Shown one piece after another: positions 14,863 through 23,193 of a stretch of 64,000 nucleotides of DNA (the stretch's first letter is position 1; the number at the start of each line of letters is the position of its first letter). Made by a program: the position numbers and the translations under genes. The stretch lies in contig JANXVG010000037.1 of the NCBI GenBank assembly GCA_025351795.1, positions 30,496 through 94,495 of the forward strand. The letters run 5' to 3'. The notes beneath the pieces were generated by a model. The model was not told where the DNA came from. It made no database searches and saw only the letters and a list, made by a program, of their open reading frames with translations. This stretch comes from Salinibacterium sp. (GTDB taxonomy: Bacteria > Actinomycetota > Actinomycetes > Actinomycetales > Microbacteriaceae).

Positions 14863-16520
14863 GACCGACAAGCGGGCTCACCTTCGGCGGCAGATACCAG
14901 TTATCGAGCCGCGTGGCCATCGGCGGCATGGGCGAGGTGTGGCAGGCCACCGATCTTGTCATCGGCCGCACCGTTGCAATCAAGATTCTTAAAGACGAGT
15001 ACCTCGGCGATCCCGGCTTTCTCGAGCGATTCCGCGCCGAGGCACGCCATGCAGCGCTCGTTAACCATGAGGGCATCGCGAACGTATTCGACTACGGCGA
15101 GGAAGATGGCTCTGCCTATCTGGTGATGGAACTCGTGCCGGGCGAAGCGCTCAGCGCGATCCTCGAACGCGAGCGGGTGCTTTCTACCGACCGAGTGCTC
15201 GACATTGTCGCGCAGACGGCATCCGCACTGCAGGCGGCGCACGCCGCCGGTCTCGTGCACCGCGACATCAAGCCAGGTAACCTGCTGATCACGCCAGACG
15301 GCCGAGTCAAAATCACTGACTTCGGCATCGCGCGTATTGCCGACCAGGTTCCCCTTACCGCAACGGGCCAGGTGATGGGCACCGTGCAGTACCTCTCGCC
15401 CGAGCAGGCCAGCGGAAAGCCTGCTTCCCCATCGACCGATATCTATTCGCTCGGAGTAGTCGCATACGAGGCCCTTGCCGGTCGCCGCCCATTCACGGGC
15501 GAGTCGCAAGTGGCAATCGCTATGGCACAGATCAACGAAAAACCCCCCGAGCTACCCGTTACGGTCTCCGAACCGGTACGCAATCTGGTGTACTCATGCC
15601 TCGCCAAGAACCCTATGGAACGGCCTGCATCCGCCGCACACCTCGCGCGCGCTGCACAGTCGCTCCGTAGGGGGGATGTCGCAGCAGCAGCAGCAGCAGT
15701 GCCCGGCATTCTCGGCCATGGGTCTCTCGCCGCAACGGCCGGGCCCAACTACGGACAGGCCGAGCCCACCCTTCTTCTTCCGACAAATGGACCGGTCAGC
15801 ACTAGGGCGCTGCCGATTGAATCAAAGAAGCGCAACCCGTGGACATGGCCGCTCGTCGCCCTCATCTCGGTTCTTGCCGTCGTGCTCATCGCCACGCTCA
15901 TTCTTCTTCTAGCAAATCCGGATCGCGGCGGTTCAACGTCAACCGGATCCGCACCGACCACGCCACCGCCCGCTTCGTTGACGCCGACGCCCGTGCCCAC
16001 GTCGACCATGGTCGCGGTGGTCGAAGCCGATTACCTCACCCTAACCAAGGATCAGGTGAGAGATAAGCTCACTGTTCTTGGTCTGCGTCTCGACGCTCGC
16101 GACGGAATCGTCGCAACCAATGCAGACGCAGCCGGTACCGCCTACCGCGTCAACCCGACGGGCAACGTTCAGAAGGGTGCGCTCATTGCGGTCAGCTTCT
16201 ACACGCCTAAGCCGGTGACTCCAGTTCCGCCAAAACCCGCAGCCGTCACGTACCCACCTGGGCCCTATCTCGCCGGCGCCACCGTGCCGGTGAGTTGGAA
16301 CACGTACACCGGGTGCCCGGCCGACCACGCGTTCAGCGGTTACAGCTTTGCCGTCACCAATGGCACGATCGCGGGCGGAAGCCCTTCGGTCGGACCAACG
16401 GTGACGACCGTGAACATCAAGCTTGCGACGACGCCAAATGACAATGTCGTCACCTACACCGCAATATGCACTGACATCGAATCCATCGTTTCCGATGGAA
16501 CCAACATCCACGGAAACTGA
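14859..16520 (+). CDS. pknA: Membrane Ser/Thr protein kinase PknA with unusual extracellular domain
   Basis: A 553-residue receptor-type kinase. The catalytic domain covers residues 10-270: glycine loop AIGGMGEVW, lysine in VAIKILK, HRDIKPGNLLI, TDFGIARI, and GTVQYLSPEQA in the activation segment. A (GCA)6 run codes six alanines in the juxtamembrane linker. One membrane segment (about 328-350) is followed by a Thr/Pro linker and a single degenerate PASTA repeat (about 385-450). A final ~90-residue beta-rich domain (about 462-553) contains two cysteines (YTGCPADHAF and AICTDIES). Mycobacterial PknA has no PASTA or C-terminal domain, so this ectodomain is unusual. It overlaps pbpA by 4 bp. Confidence 0.9.
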   Translation: MRPTSGLTFGGRYQLSSRVAIGGMGEVWQATDLVIGRTVAIKILKDEYLGDPGFLERFRAEARHAALVNHEGIANVFDYGEEDGSAYLVMELVPGEALSAILERERVLSTDRVLDIVAQTASALQAAHAAGLVHRDIKPGNLLITPDGRVKITDFGIARIADQVPLTATGQVMGTVQYLSPEQASGKPASPSTDIYSLGVVAYEALAGRRPFTGESQVAIAMAQINEKPPELPVTVSEPVRNLVYSCLAKNPMERPASAAHLARAAQSLRRGDVAAAAAAVPGILGHGSLAATAGPNYGQAEPTLLLPTNGPVSTRALPIESKKRNPWTWPLVALISVLAVVLIATLILLLANPDRGGSTSTGSAPTTPPPASLTPTPVPTSTMVAVVEADYLTLTKDQVRDKLTVLGLRLDARDGIVATNADAAGTAYRVNPTGNVQKGALIAVSFYTPKPVTPVPPKPAAVTYPPGPYLAGATVPVSWNTYTGCPADHAFSGYSFAVTNGTIAGGSPSVGPTVTTVNIKLATTPNDNVVTYTAICTDIESIVSDGTNIHGN

Positions 16521-16625
16521 TCAGAACTGGCTCGATTCGTGCCCAGACGCGCGTGACAGGCTCCGCGCAGGCGCCACCAGATACACTTGCAAAGCAATTG
16601 TCGGGTTCCAACCGGGAGAACTTTC

Positions 16626-18353
16626 GTGACTGAAGGCGTGGCTCGAGGCGTACGCCTACTGGCGGGCAGGTACCAGGTCGGTGACCTCATCGGTCGAGGC
16701 GGCATGGCGGATGTTCACGTAGGCACTGACTTGCGCCTGGGGCGTCAGGTAGCGATCAAGCTCCTCAAGTCCTCCCTCGCGAGCGATCCCGCCTTTCGCA
16801 CCCGCTTCCGCCGCGAGGCGCAGGATGCGGCCAAGATGGCCCATCCCACGATCGTGCGCATTTTCGACGCTGGTGAAGAGACAGTTCGCGAGCCAGGCGG
16901 CGGCGAAATGCAGGTGCCGTTCATCATCATGGAGTACGTCGATGGTCGTCTTCTCAAAGACATCATCAACGAGGGCGCCCTCGCGCCATCTGAGGCCGCA
17001 CGCATCATCGAACAAGTCCTGACCGCCCTCGAGTATTCGCACCGGGCTGGCGTCGTGCATCGCGACATTAAGCCGGGCAACATCATGATCACGCCCAACG
17101 GGCAAGTAAAGGTCATGGACTTCGGCATTGCGCGCGCGATCTCGGACTCTTCCGCAACGATCGCAGAGACCAGCGCGATTGTCGGCACTGCGCAGTACTT
17201 CTCACCGGAGCAGGCTCGTGGTGAAACCGTCGATGCGCGCACTGACCTATATTCCACCGGCATCGTGCTCTTCGAACTCCTGACCGGCCGCGCCCCGTTT
17301 ACTGGTGATAATCCGGTCGCGGTGGCCTACCAGCACGTCAATGCCGAAGCCGTTCCACCCAGCTCGATCAACCCCAGGGTGTCACCCGCGATGGATGCGG
17401 TAACCCTGCGCGCGCTGTCAAAGGACCGCTTTGAGCGGTACCAGAGCGCGATCGAGTTCCGTCAGAATGTCGAAGCCGCGGCCGCGGGAAATATCCCCAC
17501 TGCGCGGATGCCCGCCGCAAACGACTTCAATGCAACACTCTTCGGCGTGAATCCGACGGCCACGGCCGGATCGGAGGCGGCGCTTCGCCAGCTCACCGTT
17601 GACGACGACCGTGCGGTACGTACGCAGAACCGCCCGCCCGTCGCGTGGATCTGGGCTGGCATCGCAAGCATGGTTGTCATCATCGCGGCCGTCGTGTTTT
17701 GGACCCTCAACCTCACCCCTCAGAACATCGGTGCCGCTCTCTCCGTGGACGTTCCGAATCTCAGCGGACAGACCTACGACAACGGCGCCGCTCTGCTGAC
17801 GACTAAGAAGCTTGTGCCCCAAAAGTTCACTGAGCCGAACGCGGCGGTTGCCGAGGGAATCATCCTTCGCACCGATCCGCCGGCCGGCACAACCGTGGCT
17901 CCCGGGCAGGCGATCAAGGTCTATGTGTCCCTGGGTAAGAACCCGGTGAAGGTACCAGACGTATCCAACATGCTCGAAGCAGATGCGAAAGCTGCGCTCG
18001 TGGCTAACAAGCTTGTGTACGGTCAGACCACGACGACATATTCGCCATCGATCACCGCTGGCGTGGTGGTTTCCTCTGACCCGCAGGGCGGGGCGACCAC
18101 AACAACCGCCGGAGTGACCGTACGCGAGGGCGATACGGTCAATCTTGTCGTCTCGAATGGTCTCGTGAACGTTCCTGATGTGACCGGTCAGGCCATCACC
18201 GATGCGAGTTCAAAATTGAGTGGGGAACTTCAGTTGAACGTCAAAGTCGTTGCAGACAAGGGCTGTTCAGGCGCGAAAGTCAGCAAGCAGTCCGTGATCG
18301 GCGACACCCCCCAGAAGTCCAACATCACCATCTACTACTGCGCAGGCAGCTAG
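16626..18353 (+). CDS. pknB: Ser/Thr protein kinase PknB with three PASTA repeats
   Basis: A receptor kinase sensing cell-wall precursors. From the GTG at 16626, preceded by a strong GGGAGAA site, it has 575 residues. The kinase domain covers about 11-280: GRGGMADVH, VAIKLLK, HRDIKPGNIMI, MDFGIARA, GTAQYFSPEQA. A linker with several threonines follows, then a membrane segment (about 338-361) and three PASTA units (about 374-440, 440-512, 512-575). The third PASTA has two cysteines (KGCSGAK and YYCAGS) that could form a disulfide. It is the last gene of the operon, about 105 bp after pknA. An upstream start at 16587 is less likely. Confidence 0.95.
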   Translation: MTEGVARGVRLLAGRYQVGDLIGRGGMADVHVGTDLRLGRQVAIKLLKSSLASDPAFRTRFRREAQDAAKMAHPTIVRIFDAGEETVREPGGGEMQVPFIIMEYVDGRLLKDIINEGALAPSEAARIIEQVLTALEYSHRAGVVHRDIKPGNIMITPNGQVKVMDFGIARAISDSSATIAETSAIVGTAQYFSPEQARGETVDARTDLYSTGIVLFELLTGRAPFTGDNPVAVAYQHVNAEAVPPSSINPRVSPAMDAVTLRALSKDRFERYQSAIEFRQNVEAAAAGNIPTARMPAANDFNATLFGVNPTATAGSEAALRQLTVDDDRAVRTQNRPPVAWIWAGIASMVVIIAAVVFWTLNLTPQNIGAALSVDVPNLSGQTYDNGAALLTTKKLVPQKFTEPNAAVAEGIILRTDPPAGTTVAPGQAIKVYVSLGKNPVKVPDVSNMLEADAKAALVANKLVYGQTTTTYSPSITAGVVVSSDPQGGATTTTAGVTVREGDTVNLVVSNGLVNVPDVTGQAITDASSKLSGELQLNVKVVADKGCSGAKVSKQSVIGDTPQKSNITIYYCAGS

Positions 18354-18405
18354 CGCTCACAGTGTGAGATACGCCGGGACACGGGTTCGAGACCGATCGT
18401 CCACG

Positions 18406-19041
18406 CTACAACCGAACGAGGGGCGTGAGCCCCTTCGCCGTCTCGGCGGCTTCGGGCAAGCCGGCGACGGCTAGCCAGTTGCCGATCATGCGATAGCCAC
18501 CCTCGGTGAGCACAGACTCCGGGTGAAATTGCACCCCGAATATGGGCAGGGATGCATGGCGGATTCCCATGATGACGCCTCCATGCGTGCGTGACGTCAC
18601 GACGAGCTCCCCGGGCACCGTCGAGTCGACGACGGCAAGCGAGTGGTAGCGCGTCGCGGAGAACGGTTGGGGCACGCCTTCGTAGAACGAGCTCTCATCG
18701 TGCTTGATCAGGCTGGTCTTACCGTGCATCAACTCATCAGCGTGGGTGACGGTCGCGCCAAGCGCCTCCGCGATCGCCTGGTGCCCGAGGCACACTCCGA
18801 GCAACGGTTGTCCGCTCGCAAGCGCGGCCACCACAACAGGGATGCTGACCCCGGCTGCTGCGGGCGTTCCCGGGCCAGGGGAGAGCAGAACAGCATCGAA
18901 GTCGGCAATGTAGGCGGCGGCATCCACTGCCGTGAAATCATCGTTGCGCACGACAGTAGTCGTCGCACCGAGCTGCAGGAGGTACCCGTTGAGCGTGTAG
19001 ACGAAGCTGTCGTAGTTGTCGATCACGAGAACGTGGGTCAC
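18406..19041 (-). CDS. pabA: Glutamine amidotransferase, aminodeoxychorismate/anthranilate synthase component II
   Basis: A class I glutaminase subunit (211 residues) that delivers ammonia for p-aminobenzoate (folate) or anthranilate (tryptophan) synthesis. The motifs are LVIDNYDSFVYTL at the N-terminus, LLSPGPGTP, the nucleophile in LLGVCLGHQAIAEALG, and the His-Glu pair in FGVQFHPESVLTE. I use the GTG at 19041, since a longer frame upstream has no family match. The start overlaps the stop of the small membrane protein. No pabB or trpE lies nearby. In actinobacteria this position between pknB and crgA is usual for a trpG/pabA copy, so both names are possible. Confidence 0.88.
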   Translation of the reverse strand: MTHVLVIDNYDSFVYTLNGYLLQLGATTTVVRNDDFTAVDAAAYIADFDAVLLSPGPGTPAAAGVSIPVVVAALASGQPLLGVCLGHQAIAEALGATVTHADELMHGKTSLIKHDESSFYEGVPQPFSATRYHSLAVVDSTVPGELVVTSRTHGGVIMGIRHASLPIFGVQFHPESVLTEGGYRMIGNWLAVAGLPEAAETAKGLTPLVRL

Positions 19042-19199
19042 TGAGTCACCGTCGAATCCGTGGGAGCGACGAACTGATCGACAAACGGAAACACCCAGAA
19101 GACGCAGACCGCGAGGATCGCGGCGACCAACGCGAGCAGCATCAGGACTCGCACCCACACCGGTCCGGGAAGCACCTGCCACAGAACCCCGTACATCAT
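19038..19199 (-). CDS. Small single-pass membrane protein between sortase and pabA
   Basis: A 53-residue protein with one long hydrophobic segment (PVWVRVLMLLALVAAILAVC) and a short acidic tail ending APTDSTVTQ. The start at 19199 overlaps the sortase stop (ATGA) and has GGAGG just upstream in the sortase end, so it is well placed for translation. Its stop overlaps the pabA start. I do not recognise a named family. Coupling to the sortase suggests a role at the membrane, but nothing more can be said. Confidence 0.7.
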   Translation of the reverse strand: MMYGVLWQVLPGPVWVRVLMLLALVAAILAVCVFWVFPFVDQFVAPTDSTVTQ

Positions 19200-19993
19200 T
19201 GTCCTCCCGGCTTGACGAGCGCGGCAATGTCTGTCGGCGCACCACTTGCGCGCGGGTACCACGTGTCGAAAATACCGTACGCGATAATACGTTCAGCGGT
19301 GGAGAAGAACGGGTTACAGCTGGTGAGAGTAATCATTCGGTCGACCGGTGGCACGCCTGAAAGTTGGGGCACCGGAGCGATAACGCCAACGCTCGTCGGC
19401 TGCACATATTCGATATCGCGGAAAATGTACTTGTACCAACCGTCTGCAGTCTCGACGAAAATGGGGTCGCCAACCTGCAGTTCGTGGATGTGCTCGAGGT
19501 TGCCGCCATAGGCCTTACGATGAGCCGCAATCGCAAAGTTACCCACCTCGCCCGGCATTTGCGTACCGGGGTAGTGGCCAAGCCCGTATTTGTTGAGCAC
19601 GTCAGTCACCCCTATGCCCTCAGCGATCGGGCGCGCGTAGTCGGCGCCGAATCGTGGAACATAGAGAATAGCGAACCGCTCAGCGTTGGCGGGCGCCACG
19701 CCCACAATGGGCGGGCCGGATTCCACCGGCGCTAGCGTAGGTGCGAACGTCGCTGGTGAAGTTGGCGTTGGCGTTGGCGTTGATATTCCGGTATTCCACT
19801 TCTGGCTTAGGCTGATCGCCTGATCGTGTTGTTCGTGGCCAACGATGATGTCATTGAGCCACAACTGCCAGCCGAGGAAGAGCAGAACGAAAGCTCCAGC
19901 GGTGATGAGAATCTCGCCGAGCACTCCGACGACATTGAATCGACGTCGCGACTTAGCGAGCTTTCGTGCGGTGCGTCGCGGTACCTCGGTCAT
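19196..19993 (-). CDS. Class E sortase
   Basis: A transpeptidase that attaches LAXTG-type surface proteins to peptidoglycan. The 265-residue protein has a basic N-terminus, a membrane anchor (about 27-45), and a Thr/Pro linker encoded by GGCGTT-like repeats. The sortase barrel follows. The catalytic residues are His near 158 (AIAAHRKAYGG), Cys near 227 (TLTSCNPFF) and Arg shortly after (TAERIIAYG). The TLTSC motif and the position beside crgA are typical of actinobacterial class E sortases. It leads an operon with the small membrane protein and pabA. No substrate with a sorting signal is seen in the window. Confidence 0.92.
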   Translation of the reverse strand: MTEVPRRTARKLAKSRRRFNVVGVLGEILITAGAFVLLFLGWQLWLNDIIVGHEQHDQAISLSQKWNTGISTPTPTPTSPATFAPTLAPVESGPPIVGVAPANAERFAILYVPRFGADYARPIAEGIGVTDVLNKYGLGHYPGTQMPGEVGNFAIAAHRKAYGGNLEHIHELQVGDPIFVETADGWYKYIFRDIEYVQPTSVGVIAPVPQLSGVPPVDRMITLTSCNPFFSTAERIIAYGIFDTWYPRASGAPTDIAALVKPGGQ

Positions 19994-20080
19994 ACCGCGA
20001 TTCTAGGCGTAGGCCACTCAGTGATCCTCCGAGAGTGCCGTACACGGTCGTGATCACATGATTCCGCTAGAATTTCTGCC

Positions 20081-20326
20081 ATGGCCCGTTCACTAGCACG
20101 CAATAAGTCCGAGCAAACAGTGGAGTCCCGCACGGGTGACCAGGCACCCAACGCCGTCTGGTTCAAACCCGTCATGTTCGGCTTCATGCTGGTCGGGCTC
20201 GCGTGGATCATTGTCTTCTACGTCAGCCAAAACTCATTGCCCATCCAACAACTCGGCACGTGGAATATCTTGATCGGTTTCGGAATCATGTTCATCGGAT
20301 TCCTGATGACCACGCGCTGGCGTTAA
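20081..20326 (+). CDS. crgA: Cell division protein CrgA
   Basis: An 81-residue membrane protein that links the divisome (FtsZ, FtsQ, FtsI) with elongation proteins in actinobacteria. It has two membrane segments (about 28-50 and 62-78) joined by a short loop, the conserved core PVMFGFMLVGLAWIIVFYVS, and the terminal FLMTTRWR. The start at 20081 is preceded by a short leader. It is divergent from the sortase gene and convergent with the rhomboid gene. Confidence 0.93.
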   Translation: MARSLARNKSEQTVESRTGDQAPNAVWFKPVMFGFMLVGLAWIIVFYVSQNSLPIQQLGTWNILIGFGIMFIGFLMTTRWR

Positions 20327-20356
20327 GAATCGCCTTGAACTACAGTGATGTAATTC

Positions 20357-20387
20357 TTATCCCCATTGTGGATACGGCTGTGGATAA
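20357..20387. other. Cluster of three DnaA-box-like sequences
   Basis: In the 70-bp gap between the stops of crgA and the rhomboid gene lie TTATCCCCA (20357-20365, one mismatch), TGTGGATAC (20367-20375, one mismatch on the complement) and TGTGGATAA (20379-20387, perfect on the complement). Spacing is close to one helical turn. The site is about 12 kb from the origin and lies between two convergent genes, so it is not an obvious promoter. Confidence 0.55.
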
Positions 20388-20396
20388 CGTCTCTCG

Positions 20397-21221
20397 CTAG
20401 AAAGCGAGTACCCTCACCACCGTGATTGCCACGAGGGCAACCGCTATCGCCGCGACCATCAATGCCTGCGCGTTTCTCTGGTTCGCTTGGCGTGTCTCCA
20501 GATAGACGAAGGCGACTGCTGCCCCGGCAACGAGCCCGCCGATGTGGGCCTGCCACGAGATGCCCGAGATGAAGAAGCCAATCGCGAGGTTGAGCACAAT
20601 AACGATGAGGATCTGCACGTTGTTTCCGCCAAGCCTGCGCTGGATAACGAAGAACGCTCCGAGCAACCCAAAGATCGCGCCTGATGCCCCGAGGACAGCG
20701 CCGGTCGGTGCCAGAAGAAGAACCGCGACTGATCCGCCGAGGGCCGCGATCAAGTAAAGCACCAGGTAGCGAGCTCGCCCCACCAGCCGCTCAATGATCG
20801 GCCCAAAGATAAACAGCGAATACATATTGACGAGGAGGTGGATGATGCCCAAGTGAACGAACGCGGCCGTGAGCATCGTCCAGGGTCTAGCTTCGGTGAG
20901 CACTGGGGCGTAGTACAAGGCCTTGGTGACCGCATCATTGGTAGCCAACTGAAGGATGAAAACGAGCACATTCACCGCAATGAGGGTATACGTTGCGACG
21001 GGCTGGTTGCTCGACGAGCGGAACGCGGTCACGATGCCCGGCGCGCGCTTCGGGGTATTCTGCCTCGCCTCACGCACGCACTCTGGGCAGTGCACCCCCA
21101 CCGCCGCCTGAGTTTGGCACTGAGGGCAAACGGTGCGACCACATCGTTGGCACAGCACGAAACTCTGGCGATCCGGGTGCCGATAACAGTAGTTATCCGG
21201 GTCGTGTGGAGCGTCGGTCAC
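20397..21221 (-). CDS. Rhomboid-family intramembrane serine protease with zinc-ribbon N-terminus
   Basis: A 274-residue membrane protease. The N-terminal ~50 residues form a zinc-binding module (CYRHPDRQSFVLCQRCGRTV, CPQCQ, HCPEC). Six or seven membrane segments follow. The catalytic Ser is in GASGAIFGLLG (about residue 180) and the His in WQAHIGGLVAGAA (about 223); the loop-1 signature appears as VHLGIIHLLVNMYSLFIFG. It lies 6 bp downstream of the cyclophilin stop codon, so the two probably form one transcript. The substrate is unknown. This gene pair next to crgA is common in actinobacteria. Confidence 0.92.
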   Translation of the reverse strand: MTDAPHDPDNYCYRHPDRQSFVLCQRCGRTVCPQCQTQAAVGVHCPECVREARQNTPKRAPGIVTAFRSSSNQPVATYTLIAVNVLVFILQLATNDAVTKALYYAPVLTEARPWTMLTAAFVHLGIIHLLVNMYSLFIFGPIIERLVGRARYLVLYLIAALGGSVAVLLLAPTGAVLGASGAIFGLLGAFFVIQRRLGGNNVQILIVIVLNLAIGFFISGISWQAHIGGLVAGAAVAFVYLETRQANQRNAQALMVAAIAVALVAITVVRVLAF

Positions 21222-21227
21222 GGGTGT

Positions 21228-21761
21228 CTAGATCTCGTCGATCGTGACGCTCTCGATGACGACGTCTGCGAGCGGTTTGTCGTGGGCATCCGTCGGCACT
21301 GCCTCGATCGCGTCGACGACCTTACGAGAGTCTTCATCGGCGACGACACCGAAGATTGTGTGCTTGCCCTGCAGCCACGGAGTGGGAACGGTCGTGATAA
21401 AAAACTGGGAACCGTTAGTTCCCTTGCCACCGCGGGTTCCCGCATTGGCCATGGCAAAAATATATGGCTCGTTAAAGGTGAGTTCGCCGTGGATCTCATC
21501 ATCGAACTCGAAGCCCGGACCGCCAATACCCTGACCGAGCGGGTCGCCACCCTGCAGCATGAAGTCCTTAATTATGCGGTGGAAGATTACGCCGTCGTAC
21601 AGGTTATCGGTAGAGACCTTGCCGGTGGCGGGGTGAGTCCATTGCTTAGTTCCGGTTGCGAGGCCCGTAAAGTTGGCGACAGTCTTCGGGGCGTGATTGC
21701 CGAAAAGGTTGACCTTGATCGGGCCGAGGGACGTAGCGATGGTGGCGACAGCGGTATGCAT
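21228..21761 (-). CDS. ppiA: Peptidyl-prolyl cis-trans isomerase, cyclophilin type
   Basis: A cyclophilin of 177 residues that isomerises X-Pro bonds. Signature stretches are TVANFTGLATG, GVIFHRIIKDFMLQGGDP (active-site Arg and Phe), FAMANAGTRGGKGTNGSQFF and HTIFGVV. No signal peptide is seen, so it should act in the cytoplasm. The start at ATG 21761 (MHTAVATI) matches family N-termini; the frame upstream is unrelated. It heads a short operon with the rhomboid protease. The symbol follows the mycobacterial naming at this locus. Confidence 0.93.
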   Translation of the reverse strand: MHTAVATIATSLGPIKVNLFGNHAPKTVANFTGLATGTKQWTHPATGKVSTDNLYDGVIFHRIIKDFMLQGGDPLGQGIGGPGFEFDDEIHGELTFNEPYIFAMANAGTRGGKGTNGSQFFITTVPTPWLQGKHTIFGVVADEDSRKVVDAIEAVPTDAHDKPLADVVIESVTIDEI

Positions 21762-21897
21762 GGTTCCAATTCTTGCATAGGGCATTCGGCAACTGGCCCT
21801 CTGGCGTTCAGGTGGCTCACAGCACAACCCGTTTGTCTCGGAGGAGCAGCGTGGCAGGATTGACTTATTCGCTGCACCTACAGACGGAGGGTTTTCG

Positions 21898-22446
21898 ATG
21901 GGACTATCACGCAAGCGCCAGCGAGAGTTCGACAAATTGAAGAGTCAGGCTGAAAGCCTGTGGGACGACCAGAGGGATGTGCTTGAACACGCCAACCGCG
22001 TTATCCATAACGCTCGTCGGCAGGCCGCGAACTACGCCCGCGAGGAGTTTTCCCCGCGAGTGAGAGACGTATTCGAAGACCGCGTGCGGCCCGCGGTCTC
22101 ATCCGGAATCGCCGGAGCGCGTTCGGCTGCGCACGGTACGCGCGAAAGGCTTGTCGACGACGTGCTCCCCGCGGTGTCATCGGCGCTCAGTTCGGCACTG
22201 GCGGCTCTAGAAGTTGCGAAAAGTCCGCAGGTACGCGAGGCCTTTGCTCGCGTATCCAAAGCGAGCACGACAGCCGGATCGAAGCTCGGCTTGGTCGAGA
22301 CCAAAAGATCTACAGGCCTTGGCCGCTACCTTCTCATCGGACTTGGCGTTGTCGCCGCTGCCGCTGTGGCTTACGCGGCGTGGCAGACGCTGCGCGCTGA
22401 CGACGACCTGTGGATCGACGATGAGGCCGAAACCGTCGAAGAATAG
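21898..22446 (+). CDS. Coiled-coil protein with C-terminal membrane segment, unknown function
   Basis: A 182-residue protein divergent from ppiA. The first ~130 residues are helical and charged (RKRQREFDKLKSQAESLWDD, NRVIHNARRQAANYAREEF), giving an amphipathic apolipoprotein-like pattern. A hydrophobic segment (about 145-163, YLLIGLGVVAAAAVAYAAW) follows, with an acidic tail ending EAETVEE. This resembles actinobacterial membrane proteins of unknown role found beside ppiA. It may peripherally shape or tether the membrane, but this is only a guess from composition. A strong terminator follows 12 bp after the stop. Confidence 0.7.
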   Translation: MGLSRKRQREFDKLKSQAESLWDDQRDVLEHANRVIHNARRQAANYAREEFSPRVRDVFEDRVRPAVSSGIAGARSAAHGTRERLVDDVLPAVSSALSSALAALEVAKSPQVREAFARVSKASTTAGSKLGLVETKRSTGLGRYLLIGLGVVAAAAVAYAAWQTLRADDDLWIDDEAETVEE

Positions 22447-22458
22447 CCTTCGATTACG

Positions 22459-22491
22459 CAAGAAGGCCGCCTCAGCGAGGCGGCCTTCTTG
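22459..22491 (+). terminator. Rho-independent terminator
   Basis: A perfect 14-bp inverted repeat CAAGAAGGCCGCCT / AGGCGGCCTTCTTG with a 5-nt loop follows the coiled-coil gene. The symmetric A/T flanks let it serve both that gene and the leftward tRNA genes. Confidence 0.85.
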
Positions 22492-22511
22492 CTGAAATCA
22501 TGCTAATGCTG

Positions 22512-22584
22512 TGGAGCCTAGGAGAATCGAACTCCTGACCTCCTGCTTGCAAAGCAGGCGCTCTACCAATTGAGCTAAGGCCCC
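22512..22584 (-). tRNA. tRNA-Ala (TGC)
   Basis: The complement folds as a 73-nt tRNA: acceptor GGGGCCT/AGGCTCC, D arm AGCTCAATTGGTAGAGC, anticodon arm CCTGCTTTGCAAGCAGG with TGC, and T arm with GTTCGATTC. GGGGCC- start and TGC anticodon identify alanine. CCA is not fully encoded. Confidence 0.97.
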
Positions 22585-22641
22585 GTGCGTACGTCGACGT
22601 GCGTGTGTGTGGAACTAGGGAATCTCTTGTGGATATTCCGG

Positions 22642-22715
22642 TGGGGGTACCAGGACTTGAACCTGGGACCTCTTCGTTATCAGCGAAGCGCTCTAACCGC
22701 CTGAGCTATACCCCC
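22642..22715 (-). tRNA. tRNA-Ile (GAT)
   Basis: The complement folds as a 74-nt tRNA: acceptor GGGGGTA/TACCCCC, D arm AGCTCAGGCGGTTAGAGC, anticodon loop CTGATAA (GAT), and T arm with GTTCAAGTC. It lies 57 bp upstream of tRNA-Ala on the same strand, so the pair is probably co-transcribed behind gyrA, as in other actinobacteria. Confidence 0.97.
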
Positions 22716-22785
22716 GCAGGGCAGATACGAGAGTATCGCACCCGCTCCATTTCCTGTAATCGGCCGACCTGCCGCGGGCTTCACG

Positions 22786-23193
22786 CTAGTTGTTCGTAAA
22801 GCCGACCAGCAACCCACCGGTCAGACGCACGCTGAAGTTGTATAGCATGCTCGCGATTGCACCAAGCGCTGTGCCGACGACCACGTTAAGAATCGCGACC
22901 ACAAGCGAGAAAAGTGCGACCGTTCCGAGCGAGAAGCTCGTAGAAATGCTGAACTTCTGATCGCCGAGGATATCTTTCAGTGTGCCATCCAGCTTGCCAA
23001 AGATTCCCGTGGTGTTGAGCACAATCCAGACCAGTATCGTCGCAACTACGAGAACGATGCCCAGAGACAACGCCACGAGGAACGACAGCTTGACCGCAGA
23101 CCAAAAGTCCACATACACAAGCTTGAGTCGAACCTGCTTGGTTGCTACCGGTCGTTGGGATTTGCGCTGGAGCTTCTCGGCGACACTACTCAT
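22786..23193 (-). CDS. DUF3566 membrane protein
   Basis: A 135-residue protein with a basic N-terminus, two membrane segments (about 33-60 and 90-115), and the conserved start of the domain [15 protein letters not shown]. The family occurs next to gyrA across actinobacteria; its role is not known. The start overlaps the gyrA stop codon by 8 bp, so it is translated together with gyrA. Two tRNA genes follow on the same strand. Confidence 0.88.
   Translation of the reverse strand: MSSVAEKLQRKSQRPVATKQVRLKLVYVDFWSAVKLSFLVALSLGIVLVVATILVWIVLNTTGIFGKLDGTLKDILGDQKFSISTSFSLGTVALFSLVVAILNVVVGTALGAIASMLYNFSVRLTGGLLVGFTNN

Noticed and set aside
20838..21863. A 341-codon frame on the + strand opposite the rhomboid and cyclophilin genes
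   Set aside because: Shadow of two well-conserved genes on the other strand; no recognisable domain.
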